Shown piece by piece: positions 19,403-29,535 of a stretch of DNA of 64,000 nt. The translations under genes were made by a program, and so were the position numbers. The stretch is from CAVVEQ01 sp963806635 (GTDB taxonomy: Bacteria; Chloroflexota; Anaerolineae; Anaerolineales; Anaerolineaceae), in contig CAWDZA010000017.1 in assembly GCA_963806635.1 (NCBI GenBank), positions 23,604 to 87,603 on the forward strand. The letters run 5' to 3'. The notes beneath the pieces are model-generated. The model made no database searches and was not told where the DNA came from. It was given only the letters and a program-made list of their open reading frames with translations. Each line of letters begins with the position of its first letter. Within the stretch, counting starts at the first letter, position 1.

Positions 19403-20386
19403 ATGCAATACCGCGAATTGGGACGAACCGGCTGGAAAGTTTCAGCTTTAAGTTTCGGCGCCTGGGCCATCGGCAGCGCCTGGGGTCAGGTGGACGATAA
19501 GGAATCCTTGGCAGCGCTGCATAAATCCATCGAGATGGGTGTGAATTTCTTTGACACTGCTGATGTGTATGGCGACGGGCTGAGCGAACGTCTGGTTGCA
19601 AAGCTTCGCAAGGAAAGCCGCGAGAAGCTCTACATCGCCACCAAGGCTGGCCGCCGGTTGGACCCCCACACCGCGGCTGGTTACAACCGCGCCAACCTGA
19701 CCGCTTTTGTAGAGCGATCCCTGAAAAACTTGGACACGGATTGCATCGACCTACTCCAGCTTCACTGCCCACCGCCTTCAACCTATTACCAACCCGAACT
19801 CTACGGAATTCTGGACGATCTTGTAGCCCAGGGCAAGCTGCGTTATTACGGGGTGAGCGTGGAAAAGGTGGAAGAAGCGCTGAAAGCGATCGAATACCCA
19901 AATGTGCAGAGCATCCAGATCATCTTCAACATTTTCCGCCAACGTCCGGCTGAGCTGTTCTTTGAGCAGGCGAAAAAACGGAAGGTTGGCATCCTGGCGC
20001 GTGTCCCGCTGGCATCGGGCATGCTAACCGGGAAGATGAAACCTGACACAGACTTTTCCAAGGATGACCACCGCCTCTTCAACCGTCATGGTGAGTCTTT
20101 TGATGTTGGTGAAACCTTCTCGGGGGTGGATTATGAAACGGGGTTGAAGGCCGTGGAAGAATTAAAAGCGCTCTGCCCGGCGGGCATGACCCTGACGCAA
20201 TTTGCCCTTCGCTGGATACTAATGTTCGATGCGGTGACCTGCGCCATTCCGGGTGCCAAACGCCCCTCCCAGGCAGAGGAGAACTTTGCCGCGGCAGATC
20301 TACCCGCACTTTCGGAAGGAACCATGCAAGCTGTTCGTGCAATATACGACCAGAATATTAGGGCACTTGTGCACCAGCGCTGGTAA
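19403..20386 (+). CDS. Aldo/keto reductase
   Basis: An NADPH-dependent (alpha/beta)8-barrel reductase of 327 residues that reduces aldehydes or ketones. The full catalytic tetrad is present: Asp51, Tyr56, Lys81 and His121 (DTADVYGDG, IATKAG, LLQLHCPP). The C-terminal part carries the cofactor-binding IPGAKRPSQAEEN motif. It resembles the general-stress/YdbC-type group more than eukaryotic AKR1. GGAGG lies 7 bases before the ATG. Monocistronic, with a strong terminator. Confidence 0.94.
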   Translation: MQYRELGRTGWKVSALSFGAWAIGSAWGQVDDKESLAALHKSIEMGVNFFDTADVYGDGLSERLVAKLRKESREKLYIATKAGRRLDPHTAAGYNRANLTAFVERSLKNLDTDCIDLLQLHCPPPSTYYQPELYGILDDLVAQGKLRYYGVSVEKVEEALKAIEYPNVQSIQIIFNIFRQRPAELFFEQAKKRKVGILARVPLASGMLTGKMKPDTDFSKDDHRLFNRHGESFDVGETFSGVDYETGLKAVEELKALCPAGMTLTQFALRWILMFDAVTCAIPGAKRPSQAEENFAAADLPALSEGTMQAVRAIYDQNIRALVHQRW

Positions 20387-20397
20387 AAATCACTGAC

Positions 20398-20422
20398 CGC
20401 CCTCATAAGAGGGCGATTTTTT
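20398..20422 (+). terminator. Rho-independent terminator
   Basis: Stem CGCCCTC/GAGGGCG (20398-20404 with 20409-20415), ATAA loop, six T residues (20417-20422). Confidence 0.88.
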
Positions 20423-20431
20423 CTCGCGGGC

Positions 20432-20460
20432 TTGATTTTAGATAACCCCCCTGGTATATT
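20432..20460 (+). promoter_or_regulatory. Sigma-70-like promoter
   Basis: TTGATT (20432-20437), 17-base spacer, TATATT (20455-20460), 40 bases before ATG 20500. The same two hexamers at the same distance recur at 58836. Confidence 0.5.
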
Positions 20461-20499
20461 GGATAATAATTATCATATTTATTGATAGGAGGAGCCAAA

Positions 20500-20979
20500 A
20501 TGCAAAAGATCACGACCTTTCTTTGGTACGATGGGCAGGCGGAGGAAGCTGCCCAGCTTTACACCTCGCTTTTCAAGAACTCGAAAATCCAATCAATCAG
20601 CCGCTACCAGGAAGGAACACCTGGGATGCCGGGAACGGTAATGACGGTGAACTTCGAACTCGATGGCCAGGAGTTCGTTGCTCTCAACGGCGGCCCGGAA
20701 TTCAAATTCACCGAGGCGATCTCGCTGATGGTGCACTGCGATTCTCAGGAGGAAGTGGATCGACTTTGGGAAAAACTCACCGAAAATGGTGGCGAGGAAA
20801 GCCAGTGCGGCTGGCTGAAAGACCGCTTTGGCGTATCGTGGCAGATCGTCCCGGATGAGTTCCTGACATTGATGAACAGCGGTGATCCCGAGCGATCGCA
20901 GCGGGTGATGCAAGCGATGCTCAAGATGAAAAAGCTTGATCTGGCGATCCTGCGGAAGGCGTACAATGGGGGTTTCTAG
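20500..20979 (+). CDS. PhnB-like VOC protein
   Basis: A 159-residue protein of the PhnB/3-demethylubiquinone-methyltransferase-like branch of the VOC superfamily. Marks of the group: TTFLWYDGQAEEAAQLYTSL at the start, GQEFVALNGGPEFKF in the middle, and CGWLKDRFGVSWQIVPDEF followed by a helix that ends in KLDLAILRKAYNG. The reaction is not known for most members. AGGAGGAG (20487-20494) fixes ATG 20500. A membrane protein follows 45 bases later. Confidence 0.92.
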   Translation: MQKITTFLWYDGQAEEAAQLYTSLFKNSKIQSISRYQEGTPGMPGTVMTVNFELDGQEFVALNGGPEFKFTEAISLMVHCDSQEEVDRLWEKLTENGGEESQCGWLKDRFGVSWQIVPDEFLTLMNSGDPERSQRVMQAMLKMKKLDLAILRKAYNGGF

Positions 20980-21024
20980 TATCATTGGGCTCATCACAAC
21001 ACCATCTCACCCAGCGAGGACGTA

Positions 21025-21510
21025 ATGACCAAGCCTAAATTCCTTTGGTGGAAATTGTTCGCGGTCTGGATCGGTTTCCTGCTGCTGCATTTTTCCCACG
21101 AAACTTTTCCTGGACCCTTCTTCCGGCTTTTCGGGGAGGCCAATGAAACCACCTTCTTTCATATGAAGATGCTCTTCTTTGCCTATCTGATCATCAGCCT
21201 GATTGAACTCGCAATCCGCAGAAAAAAGCTCGCCTCACCCCAGACCTTCTTTTACAGCCGCTCCCTGATCGCAGTGGCTTTCCCCTGGCTTACTATCACC
21301 ATGTGGTTCACCGCTGAGGCTGTGGGGTTGAAACTGCCCATAATTCCCTGGGAACTGATCTACGCCAATATTTTTACTGTGCTGGGTATCTACCTGGCGC
21401 TTCGCATGGAGGAAGTTTTCGAAGGGGTAACCCTGCGCCCGGCGCTTAAGGGTATGATCCTACTGGTGCTGATCACCGCCCTGATCTCCTATACAGCCTT
21501 TTCTTTTTAA
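21025..21510 (+). CDS. Four-helix membrane protein, function unknown
   Basis: A 161-residue integral membrane protein with four helices (about 10-24, 45-63, 79-98 and 112-158 as a longer hydrophobic region). HFSHETFPG and FHMKMLFF contribute several His residues near the membrane face. No family recognised. Probably co-transcribed with the PhnB-like gene and ended by the hairpin at 21567. Confidence 0.65.
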   Translation: MTKPKFLWWKLFAVWIGFLLLHFSHETFPGPFFRLFGEANETTFFHMKMLFFAYLIISLIELAIRRKKLASPQTFFYSRSLIAVAFPWLTITMWFTAEAVGLKLPIIPWELIYANIFTVLGIYLALRMEEVFEGVTLRPALKGMILLVLITALISYTAFSF

Positions 21511-21566
21511 CCCCCCGGTGCATTTCTTCACCACACCCCCATATTAGTCTGAATTCTTTCTACGAA

Positions 21567-21599
21567 AAAGGCACAGGAGATTCGAAATCCTGTGCCTTT
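21567..21599. terminator. Bidirectional terminator
   Basis: A perfect 12-bp stem, AAAGGCACAGGA/TCCTGTGCCTTT (21567-21578 with 21588-21599), with A and T runs on both sides. It separates the convergent genes ending at 21510 (+) and 21627 (-). Confidence 0.88.
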
Positions 21600-21626
21600 A
21601 TTATTTCTTGCCGGGCATTCAAATGG

Positions 21627-23204
21627 TCATTGTCTTTCCTGGGGGGAGAGTTTGAAGACTGAAAGGATCTTTGCATTCCCGATCTCCACCGAAAATACCT
21701 CATTGGAAAATGGGTAAGGAAGCCTGGAAATATCCCGATAATTTCCCAGAAAATAATCAGCTTCGCTCAAATTATCAGTCATGTGAATGCGTTGAACGGT
21801 CACATGTGGCAGCAGTCCAAGTGCCTGTTGCTGGGATTCGATAAAGACGTTGATGCTTTCTCCAGGATCGGTTCTTAAAATCTCCTCAAGTCCCCTCTGA
21901 TATGAGAGCCCCCAGTAATCCAGCGGAAAGCGCTGTTGTATGGTCTTCATATCCGCGCCAGCCAGGCGGTTGAAATACACGTTCTGATATGGATGGTATT
22001 GGATCATCCAGGAAACCGTTGGTAAGATTCCCAATATTAAGAGAACCACACATAACAAAGTGGCAAGGCGTTGGCGCATTCGGGTGAGAAGCCAATTGTG
22101 GAATTCATCGAAACCCGAAAGCATTAATAACAGAAAAGGTATGTATATGAAGAACATCTGCCTCCAGCCACTATACAGACTGGAATGCAAAAAAATTATA
22201 GTGATCAATGGCCCCAGGAAAGCCGTCATTATGATCAGGTCATTTGTGCGCTCAGGGTTGAATCTTCGGGGGAATTCCATAAGAGCCTTGCTTACCCTTC
22301 GAAGAACGACGATCAACCCTGCGAGGAATCCAGCCAGATAAATAATGGGTGTAGTTATCCCAATCCAAACCAGAACATAATGCCAGGGAGGCGAATAATC
22401 GGAGATTAGCTTTCCAAGATACAGCATCTCACTATTGTGGGGGAAGCGGCTCATAATCAAAAAAGCTTCCACCAATCCTGAGACCGGGTTTTGCCAGAGC
22501 GCTGGCCAGAACATCAAACAGAATACACTTGTAGTTGCCAGGTAGATCGCAAATAAGCAAAGTGAAGATCTCCACCCCTTACGAGTAGCAAGAACCTCGA
22601 TCACTAGTCCAAGAAGTGTCAATACGGGAACGATCAAGCCCGGAAGTCGAATGGCGAGCAAAGCGCCTGTTAAGAGTCCATGCAATGCTGCCCGCCATAT
22701 GCCTGGCTTTTCCAAGAACCAGAGGAGCGAAAGAAGGCAAATAGTATAAGCAGAAAGGAAGGGGATATCCTTGGAGTTGTAAAATGCGTCCGCAAAGATG
22801 CGGGGTGAAAGTACCAGGCAGATCAACCCGATTAAGCTCAACCATCCATTCCGGGTGAACTTCTTTGCCAACATGTAAAACGCGATACATCCAAAGAAAA
22901 AGGAAAGGAAGTTTAGCAAATGACGGCTGAGATAAATCTGATCCAGGCTTCCCCGGCTCTGTGCAGCAATTAGAAACATCTCAAAAAGCGGCCCGTACCA
23001 CCGGTCCTTGTTTGAAAGGAGGGATGGATCCCCTTTAAGGACATAGCGGTAGTTCTGGATGCCGAGTTGTAACTGGGTTGGTTCATCCCAGCTTAGCCCA
23101 TAATGGGTGTAGATTGAAAGCCCGAGGATTAATAAAGTAAAAAGGGCGATTATGGCAAACCAATCGGAAAGGGAAAATTTCCGGAGGAATTGTTGTGCTT
23201 TCAT
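21627..23204 (-). CDS. GT-C/PMT-like membrane glycosyltransferase
   Basis: A 525-residue protein with about ten helices. GLSWDEPTQL (after TM1) carries the Asp-Glu pair in the first outer loop that GT39/ArnT-type enzymes use, and FYNSKDIPF is a second acidic loop. The C-terminal ~100 residues are soluble. By family analogy it moves a sugar from a lipid-linked donor to an acceptor outside the membrane; donor and acceptor are unknown. Its ATG overlaps the stop of the upstream GT-C gene by 4 bases (ATGA), so it is translationally coupled. Confidence 0.72.
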   Translation of the reverse strand: MKAQQFLRKFSLSDWFAIIALFTLLILGLSIYTHYGLSWDEPTQLQLGIQNYRYVLKGDPSLLSNKDRWYGPLFEMFLIAAQSRGSLDQIYLSRHLLNFLSFFFGCIAFYMLAKKFTRNGWLSLIGLICLVLSPRIFADAFYNSKDIPFLSAYTICLLSLLWFLEKPGIWRAALHGLLTGALLAIRLPGLIVPVLTLLGLVIEVLATRKGWRSSLCLFAIYLATTSVFCLMFWPALWQNPVSGLVEAFLIMSRFPHNSEMLYLGKLISDYSPPWHYVLVWIGITTPIIYLAGFLAGLIVVLRRVSKALMEFPRRFNPERTNDLIIMTAFLGPLITIIFLHSSLYSGWRQMFFIYIPFLLLMLSGFDEFHNWLLTRMRQRLATLLCVVLLILGILPTVSWMIQYHPYQNVYFNRLAGADMKTIQQRFPLDYWGLSYQRGLEEILRTDPGESINVFIESQQQALGLLPHVTVQRIHMTDNLSEADYFLGNYRDISRLPYPFSNEVFSVEIGNAKILSVFKLSPQERQ

Positions 23205-25021
23205 TTTCCGGTTAAAAATCTCGCAATTGTTTCATACAAGGAAGGATTAATATTCTCGAAACGGTAAGGCGGAACCCCAAAGCCAACCAGCATACCGATA
23301 AGAATGCTCACAAAACCCAGAATAAGCACAACAAATAATAGGACGCTTCGCCATTTAGGTGATTTTTCAAGGAAATCCAATGTATACCAAACACTCAAGC
23401 TTATCAAGATGAAAAGCAAGGGAATGATATCCACGAGGTATCGCATATTGGCGGCGATGAAAATGGCGATGGACGCGAGAAGAATGATCACCGAACCGAG
23501 GATTAACCAACATATCCATTTCAAATCAGGATGAACTCTTAGAATTGGGGTGGGTTTTTCTTTTGCCCAGTACCAGATCCCCTCGAAGAGTTTGATGGAA
23601 GGGAGAAAAACCATCCAAATTAAAGGAATTGTAAAGAAAATCCCGGAAATTTGTTTGGCAGCATAAACTCCTGGCGGTTTGGGGATATACCAGGGCCACA
23701 TATTATCCATAATATACGGAACATCAAAAAAGGGAAATCGATTGCCGAGTAAGGAAAAAGGTCTGGCCAAATAATTAAATAAATTTGGAATAACATTCAA
23801 TACCGAGGTGACCAAGCCGTAATCCTCGGGTCGGGCAACCCCTGTCAATTGGTATCGGTGACCAGTTTCAAAAATGGATCCAAATCGGGCGAAGTTATAC
23901 CAACTAAATCCAGATGCCCAGAAAATCAAAGGAATGAAAAGAAATACTAAAGGCGCGAGCCATGCTGATGGTTTTTTATTTTGAATAAATATGAATATTG
24001 AGATTACCAGCACGAACCAAAAAACCGCGAGAGCGTAATTCACCCTGCTATTCACAGCGGCTCCCCATGCCAAACCGGCAAGTAATAGCCAGGCTGACTT
24101 ATGGGACGAATGCATCGCCCTCAAGGCAGCATAGAGCCCTAGAAGCAGAAAGAACTGACCGCTCGCAATCGCTGCTTCGTAAACCGTCGCCCGGTTAATG
24201 ATCCAGATCATGGGCAGGCACAACATGGCCGTAAGGGCGAAAATTGCGATTGTCCAGGCAGGAGCACGGGGAAAATATCTAGTTCGCAACCAATGGAAAA
24301 TGACAGCCATAACGATTGCTAACCCGGATAGGAAAAAGAAAACAAGTTGTTGATCTTCGACGACGGCGGGATGAATCCACTTCACTGCCGTCGCTACCAA
24401 AGCCGGTACCGCGCCCCAATAGAGGTAATACCTTTCCATTAAAGTACGAACTATCCCAGAGTAATCGATGCCCTTGCGGTTGCCGTATTCGTAGGGATTG
24501 GTGATGTTGGCGAGCGCGGCAGGGGGTTTTTCCAGAAGCGAAACGCTGCCCTTGAGAAAAGCGTTCGCGAGCATATCGAAATAATGGGTATAAGGCGTCC
24601 AGGCCCACTTGGCTCCGGTGATGAACCAGTAATAAATGAAGATGGCAAGCACAGCCGAGAAAACCGCCCAAACCCAGGAATTGCGGTCGAACCATTGATA
24701 GAAACGGGTCCGACGGTATCGAGCGGCCGTGGTGAAATACCATTTTCCGAACGGTGTGTTGGCCAGGGCGGCGGATTTGCGCCGAATGTAATTTGAAATT
24801 GAAACAACCGCATGGGAGGAAAGGATCCGCTCGGAGAACGCCAGCCAGAACGCCAACCCCAGGCAGAGAAACCCGAAAACCGCTAAAACCTTGCGGCTGT
24901 TGCCCATCACAACGTTATTATCCAGGTGGAGTTGGTAGGCAAAAAAAGCAATGAGGAGTGCAGCTCCGCTGAAAAGAAGCAGCGATAGGACGAGGGTCAG
25001 TCGGAATTTCTTAAAACGCAT
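23201..25021 (-). CDS. GT-C-type membrane protein, paralogue of the next gene upstream
   Basis: A 606-residue multi-pass protein. Residues about 120-606 align end to end with the protein encoded at 25060-26655 (shared: SLLEKPPAALA, YYLYWG, WIINR.VYE, NFARFG, GHRYQLT, ETIARFL), and it has an extra N-terminal membrane region of about 90 residues. It looks like a sugar transferase at the outer membrane face. At 24430-24465 the frame is locally shifted (-1, then +1): the residues SGIVRTLMER replace what would read WDSSYFNGK, matching WDASYFRGN in the paralogue. Coupled to 21627-23204 by a 4-base overlap. Confidence 0.72.
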   Translation of the reverse strand: MRFKKFRLTLVLSLLLFSGAALLIAFFAYQLHLDNNVVMGNSRKVLAVFGFLCLGLAFWLAFSERILSSHAVVSISNYIRRKSAALANTPFGKWYFTTAARYRRTRFYQWFDRNSWVWAVFSAVLAIFIYYWFITGAKWAWTPYTHYFDMLANAFLKGSVSLLEKPPAALANITNPYEYGNRKGIDYSGIVRTLMERYYLYWGAVPALVATAVKWIHPAVVEDQQLVFFFLSGLAIVMAVIFHWLRTRYFPRAPAWTIAIFALTAMLCLPMIWIINRATVYEAAIASGQFFLLLGLYAALRAMHSSHKSAWLLLAGLAWGAAVNSRVNYALAVFWFVLVISIFIFIQNKKPSAWLAPLVFLFIPLIFWASGFSWYNFARFGSIFETGHRYQLTGVARPEDYGLVTSVLNVIPNLFNYLARPFSLLGNRFPFFDVPYIMDNMWPWYIPKPPGVYAAKQISGIFFTIPLIWMVFLPSIKLFEGIWYWAKEKPTPILRVHPDLKWICWLILGSVIILLASIAIFIAANMRYLVDIIPLLFILISLSVWYTLDFLEKSPKWRSVLLFVVLILGFVSILIGMLVGFGVPPYRFENINPSLYETIARFLTGK

Positions 25022-25059
25022 TGTGATTTCTAAAGATTATACCTTGTGGGCTTTGGAGG

Positions 25060-26655
25060 CTATTTGCTGCCCAGGAAGCGGGCAATTTCTGTGTAGAGCT
25101 GCGGATTGATGGTCTGGAAGCGGAATGGATATTCGCCAAAACCAGCCAGCAGCCCATATATGATGCTCGCAACGCCGAGAAAGATCAGAAGAATGCAAAG
25201 CACAATTTTCCAGGGGCGAGATTCTCCTAATAATTGTAAGGTCCACCAAAAACTGAGCGCGGAGAGAATTGTCAACAGGGGTACCAGGTCCATCAGGTAG
25301 CGCAGGTTGGAGGCGATGAAAATGGAAAGAGAGCCCAGGATGCAGAGCGCAGCTCCGCCCGCCATCCACCACACCCAGGGCAGGGAGGGGTGGGAAGGGG
25401 GAGATGTTTTTGCAGGTATGTTTCTCAGTCGGTTCCACACAGATCGTGCGGGTATTAGCAACGGCAGCAGGATCACCCAAAAAATGGGGACAACTTTGAA
25501 TATACCCGCTGCAGGTTCGTCGGAAAGGTAATGCGGCGGCAGGTGGATGAATGCCGGCCAGAGGGACTCGTTTATGGATGGGATTTGAATGAAGGGAAAT
25601 TCCCGTGGATTGTAATGAAAAGAACGAACAAGCAGGTTGTATAAATTCGGGAGGATATACCTGACCGAAGAGATATCGTTATAGTTTTCCGGCAGCCCCC
25701 GCGCGGTGAGCTGATAGCGATGGCCGAACTCCAGGACGGTGCCAAAACGGGCAAAATTGTAGGCACCCAGCCCCAGCCCCCAAAATAGCAGCGGAAGACA
25801 AAGGCATAAGCCGGGCAAGATCCAATCAAACGGGCGGTTTCTTTGCCTTACCAGATACAGCAGGGTTACCACCACCAGCCAGGCGATGGCAGCCGCATTG
25901 TTCACCCGGCAGCCGATGGATGCTCCCCAAGCCAGCCCGGCCAGCACCATCCAACCAGCTTTTCGTGTGGAGAACATTCCACGCAGCCCGGAATAAAGCC
26001 CGAGAATGAGGAAGAATTGCCCGCCTGCGATAGCGCCTTCATAGACCGACGGCCTGTTGATGATCCACAGGGCAGGCAGACTGAGCATCCCAGCCAGGAT
26101 CAGGAGGGCGGCGCTCCAGGCGGGCACCTTCGGAAAAAAGGTGGTGCGAAGCCAATGCAGCAGGGCAGCCATCACCACGGTGAGTTCAGCCATGAAGAGA
26201 AAAACGAGCTGCTGATCATCCAGCGCCATTTGACGCAGATATTTGATCGCCGCAGCGGTCAACGCTGGTACTGGACCCCAATACAGGTAATAGTTCCCCC
26301 TGAAGTAGGAAGCATCCCAGATATATTCGATCCCGACCCGATTGGCGAATTTGTAGGGATTGGCAAGCGCAGCCAGCGCGGCAGGCGGTTTTTCCAAAAG
26401 GGAGGTGGAGCCCTGAAGAAAAGCATCTGCCAGGTGATCGAAATAATAGGTCAATGGCGTCCAAACCCATTTCCCGGCAGTGATGTACCAAAAGTACACT
26501 CCGATCACCAGGAGCGCAGCCAGCACCACAAGGATGCCTGAGTTCTTTTCCCACCAGGATTGAAAATTCGATTTTCCAGCCGGATGCTGATTTTTGATAG
26601 TGGGCGCTTGAGATTTTTGCCCGACAGGTGATAATTGAATTTTGGCCCGAATCAT
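25060..26655 (-). CDS. GT-C-type membrane protein, paralogue of the next gene downstream
   Basis: A 531-residue multi-pass protein with about eleven helices and a hydrophilic 35-residue N-terminus. Conserved loop residues shared with its neighbour include TPLTYYFDHLADAFL and IEYIWDASYFRGNYYLYWG, which contain candidate acidic active-site residues. The open frame reaches TTG 26664, but ATG 26655 is more natural; no clear ribosome site precedes either. First gene of a three-gene minus-strand operon with 38 bases to the next. Role inferred: assembly of a surface polysaccharide or glycoprotein. Confidence 0.72.
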   Translation of the reverse strand: MIRAKIQLSPVGQKSQAPTIKNQHPAGKSNFQSWWEKNSGILVVLAALLVIGVYFWYITAGKWVWTPLTYYFDHLADAFLQGSTSLLEKPPAALAALANPYKFANRVGIEYIWDASYFRGNYYLYWGPVPALTAAAIKYLRQMALDDQQLVFLFMAELTVVMAALLHWLRTTFFPKVPAWSAALLILAGMLSLPALWIINRPSVYEGAIAGGQFFLILGLYSGLRGMFSTRKAGWMVLAGLAWGASIGCRVNNAAAIAWLVVVTLLYLVRQRNRPFDWILPGLCLCLPLLFWGLGLGAYNFARFGTVLEFGHRYQLTARGLPENYNDISSVRYILPNLYNLLVRSFHYNPREFPFIQIPSINESLWPAFIHLPPHYLSDEPAAGIFKVVPIFWVILLPLLIPARSVWNRLRNIPAKTSPPSHPSLPWVWWMAGGAALCILGSLSIFIASNLRYLMDLVPLLTILSALSFWWTLQLLGESRPWKIVLCILLIFLGVASIIYGLLAGFGEYPFRFQTINPQLYTEIARFLGSK

Positions 26656-26789
26656 TTTACTCAATTAAAAAATTATAACCCCGCCAATTTATTTGAGAGT
26701 CCTTTTTTTGACCTTCCGCTGAATGGAATTAAGGTAATATGTAATTTGTTTCACTAAAATCACCCCAGAAGCAATTTAAGGAAACTACC

Positions 26790-29457
26790 ATGAAACTGGA
26801 TACCATTTATCTCATCCACCATACCCATACCGATGTTGGGTATACCCTGGATCAGCCCATATTCTGGGAGATGCAGCCCCGTTTCATCAACGATGCGCTC
26901 GACTTGATCGACCGCTACCGCGAAAATCCATTCGAGAGCCGCTTCCGCTGGACGGTGGAAGCTACATCCGGGATCGAAGCCTGGTTGAAAACGGCCTCTT
27001 CTGCCGACGTGAAACGATTGCAGGCAGCAGAAAAAGCCGGGCTGATGGAGATCACCGCGATGTTCACCAATATCACCCCGCTGCTGGATACCTACCAGTT
27101 GATCGAATCCCTGAACCCCGTGGAGCGCCTGCGTTCAGAGCTTGGGTTGGATATTCGCTCGGCAATGAACTGCGATGTGAACGGACAGAACTGGGGTCTG
27201 GCAGATGTGCTCCTCGACCTGGGGATCGAGGGATTCAGCATGGCGGTCAACCACCATTTTGGGGGTCCTCCCGAACCGAGACCAAGCCTCTTCCAATGGC
27301 AGGCACCCAGCGGCAGAAAGCTGCCCACGCTGAATGGATGGCAGTACTCAAAAGCCAACGATTTCGGGTTGGGCGCGGATTCAGACGAGATCTTTCTGGA
27401 ATGGCTGCCAAAGATCGAAGAGTTTCTTACCGAAAACAGCTTTCCGGTTCCCTATATCGTTTTGCAAGGCTATCATCCCTACGGTGATAATGGCACCGCC
27501 TGGAGCGCCTTCACGGAGTTCGCCATGCGTTGGAACGGAAGCGGACGGGCGCCGCAGATCATATGCGCCACACCACGAATGTTCTGGGAGCGGGTGAAGC
27601 AGGATATTGAGAAGCTCCCGACCATCCGCGGGGATTGGACTGATTACTGGAATTTCGGCTGCATCTCCGCAGCCCGCGAGACCACCATCTACCGCACCTC
27701 CCGCAGCCGGCTGTTCCGCGCGGATGAGGTGTACGCATTACTCAAGTCCCTCCCGGAATCCAGGATTTGCGACAGCGTTATTCCAGCATCCCGCTATTCA
27801 GATCGTGTTAACAAGCTCTATCGCGGGCAAGCCTGGCAGATGCTGAACCTTTATGGAGAGCATACCTGGGGCGCGGATACGGCTTCCAACGAGCCAGAGC
27901 TTGAGGATTCGCTGGCGATGGAGAACCACAAGAAGAACATGGCCTACTCCGCCCGATCCCTCAGCCTGCTGCTGGAACGGGATGCCCTTGCGGATTTCTC
28001 CCACTATGTTCCCCGCAGCGATCCATCGGAATTGCTGGTCTTCAACCCGCTGCCCTGGGAGCGAACTGTGAGCGGCCCGATAGCCAAAAACCTGCTCATC
28101 CCTCGCGGGCTGGGGGAAGACACCTCATCCAGCCGGCACGCTTTGGGCAGGTACGCTCAACCCACAGATTTCTGGACCGGCCGGGCTGAAACCGCGTTTC
28201 ACGGCGGAATGGGCTGGACCCTGCAGCCAGTGAAGGTGCCCGCCATGGGCTACACAGTTGTTGGCTGGGACGCTCTGACCGATATGGCCTCGGCGGTTGA
28301 AAGCGACGACGCGGTTGTGGAAACCGCCCGCTACAGGGTGACCTTTGACCGCGAAAAAGGGGGGATCGTTTCGCTGTGGGATAAGAAGCTTACTCACGAA
28401 TGGGTGGATGCATCCGCAGGGTATCCGCTGCACGGCTTTGTTCACGAGGAAGTTGCCGACCATGATACACCCGAGCCGCGCAAGCTTCTCTGCACGGTCA
28501 ACTGGATGGCGCAGACAGAGACCCCGCGCGGCTGGCACCCCGATTGGCAAGCCAACCGCACTGCGCCGGTGAGGGTACTCCTTCACAAGGTTTACCGGTT
28601 ACCGCACGCAATTGTGGTGGAGCAAATGCTGGAGCACCCAAATGTGGGCAAGCTCTGCCAGCGGACGCTGCTGCCGCTGGATGGCGCAGAGATCGAGTTC
28701 CAGGCGGAATGGGTGATGGGAACCATTACGCATCCTGAAGCCACGTACCTAGCTCTTCCCGTTTAACCTCCCCGGCGCCCAGGCCCGTTTCGATACTGGC
28801 GGAGTGCCTGTGCGGCCGCACCTGGATCAGATCCCGGGCACCTGCCGGGATTACTTCACCGTCCAGCGCTGGGTGGATTTCAACGATGGCGAAAGGGGAG
28901 TGGTCATCGCCACACCGGAAAATCCGTTGGTTCAACTTGGCGATTTCCACTTTGCCCACAACAAGGCGGAAGTTCACCTGGAACGCGCAATGTTCCTGGG
29001 CTGGGTGACCAATAATTATTGGGAGACGAACTTCCCCGGGATGCAGCCCGGGACAGTCACTGCCCGCTATCATATCCTGCCCTATGCCGGAAAATTCGAT
29101 GAATCCCAGGCGCACCGGTTTGGCATGGAGGCCGAGCAATCCCGCCCGGTGATTCAACACCTGGGGGAGCAGCCGGCGGAGCAATTGCTGCCGCAGAACG
29201 GCACGCTCCTTACACTTCCTGAACCCCCCATTCTTGTTCTCAATTTCCGCAAAGCTGAGGAAGGCGGCATCCTGATCACTTTGTATAATGCCAGTGACGA
29301 GCATCGAAACGCGGAGGTGAAAAGCGGGATCATTTCGCTTGATCAAGCAAACCGCTGCGATTTGTTCGGCAAAGTATTGGAGACCCTCCCAGTGGTTGCC
29401 GGGGTGGTTAAGGTAGAGATACCAGCTAGGCGGATCTTTACCTTACAAGTGGCATGA
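26790..29457 (+). CDS. GH38-like alpha-mannosidase-type glycosidase (one frameshift)
   Basis: A large glycoside-hydrolase-like protein of about 888 residues. The N-terminal HHTHTDVGY (10-18) resembles the zinc-binding HxHxDxG of GH38 alpha-mannosidases, and MNCDVNGQNWGLADVL matches the region of the catalytic nucleophile Asp. The central helical and C-terminal beta-sandwich domains follow. No signal peptide, so probably cytoplasmic. The frame stops at 28766; an extra C in the CCC run near 28758 restores FNLPGAQARFDTGG and the frame continues to 29457. It diverges from the GT-C operon and precedes the flippase cluster. Mannosidase activity is inferred. Confidence 0.75.
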
Positions 29458-29535
29458 TGGAACTCACGAGCACTAATCTGGTTCCGAGTTCTGTTCTGCA
29501 GGTCAGGGTAAAATCTATCCAAGTGAGGTGTGTTC

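Noticed and set aside
25843..26541. A 232-codon plus-strand frame opposite the GT-C gene
   Set aside because: Low-complexity His/Gln/Gly/Pro composition and full overlap with a membrane protein; a shadow frame.
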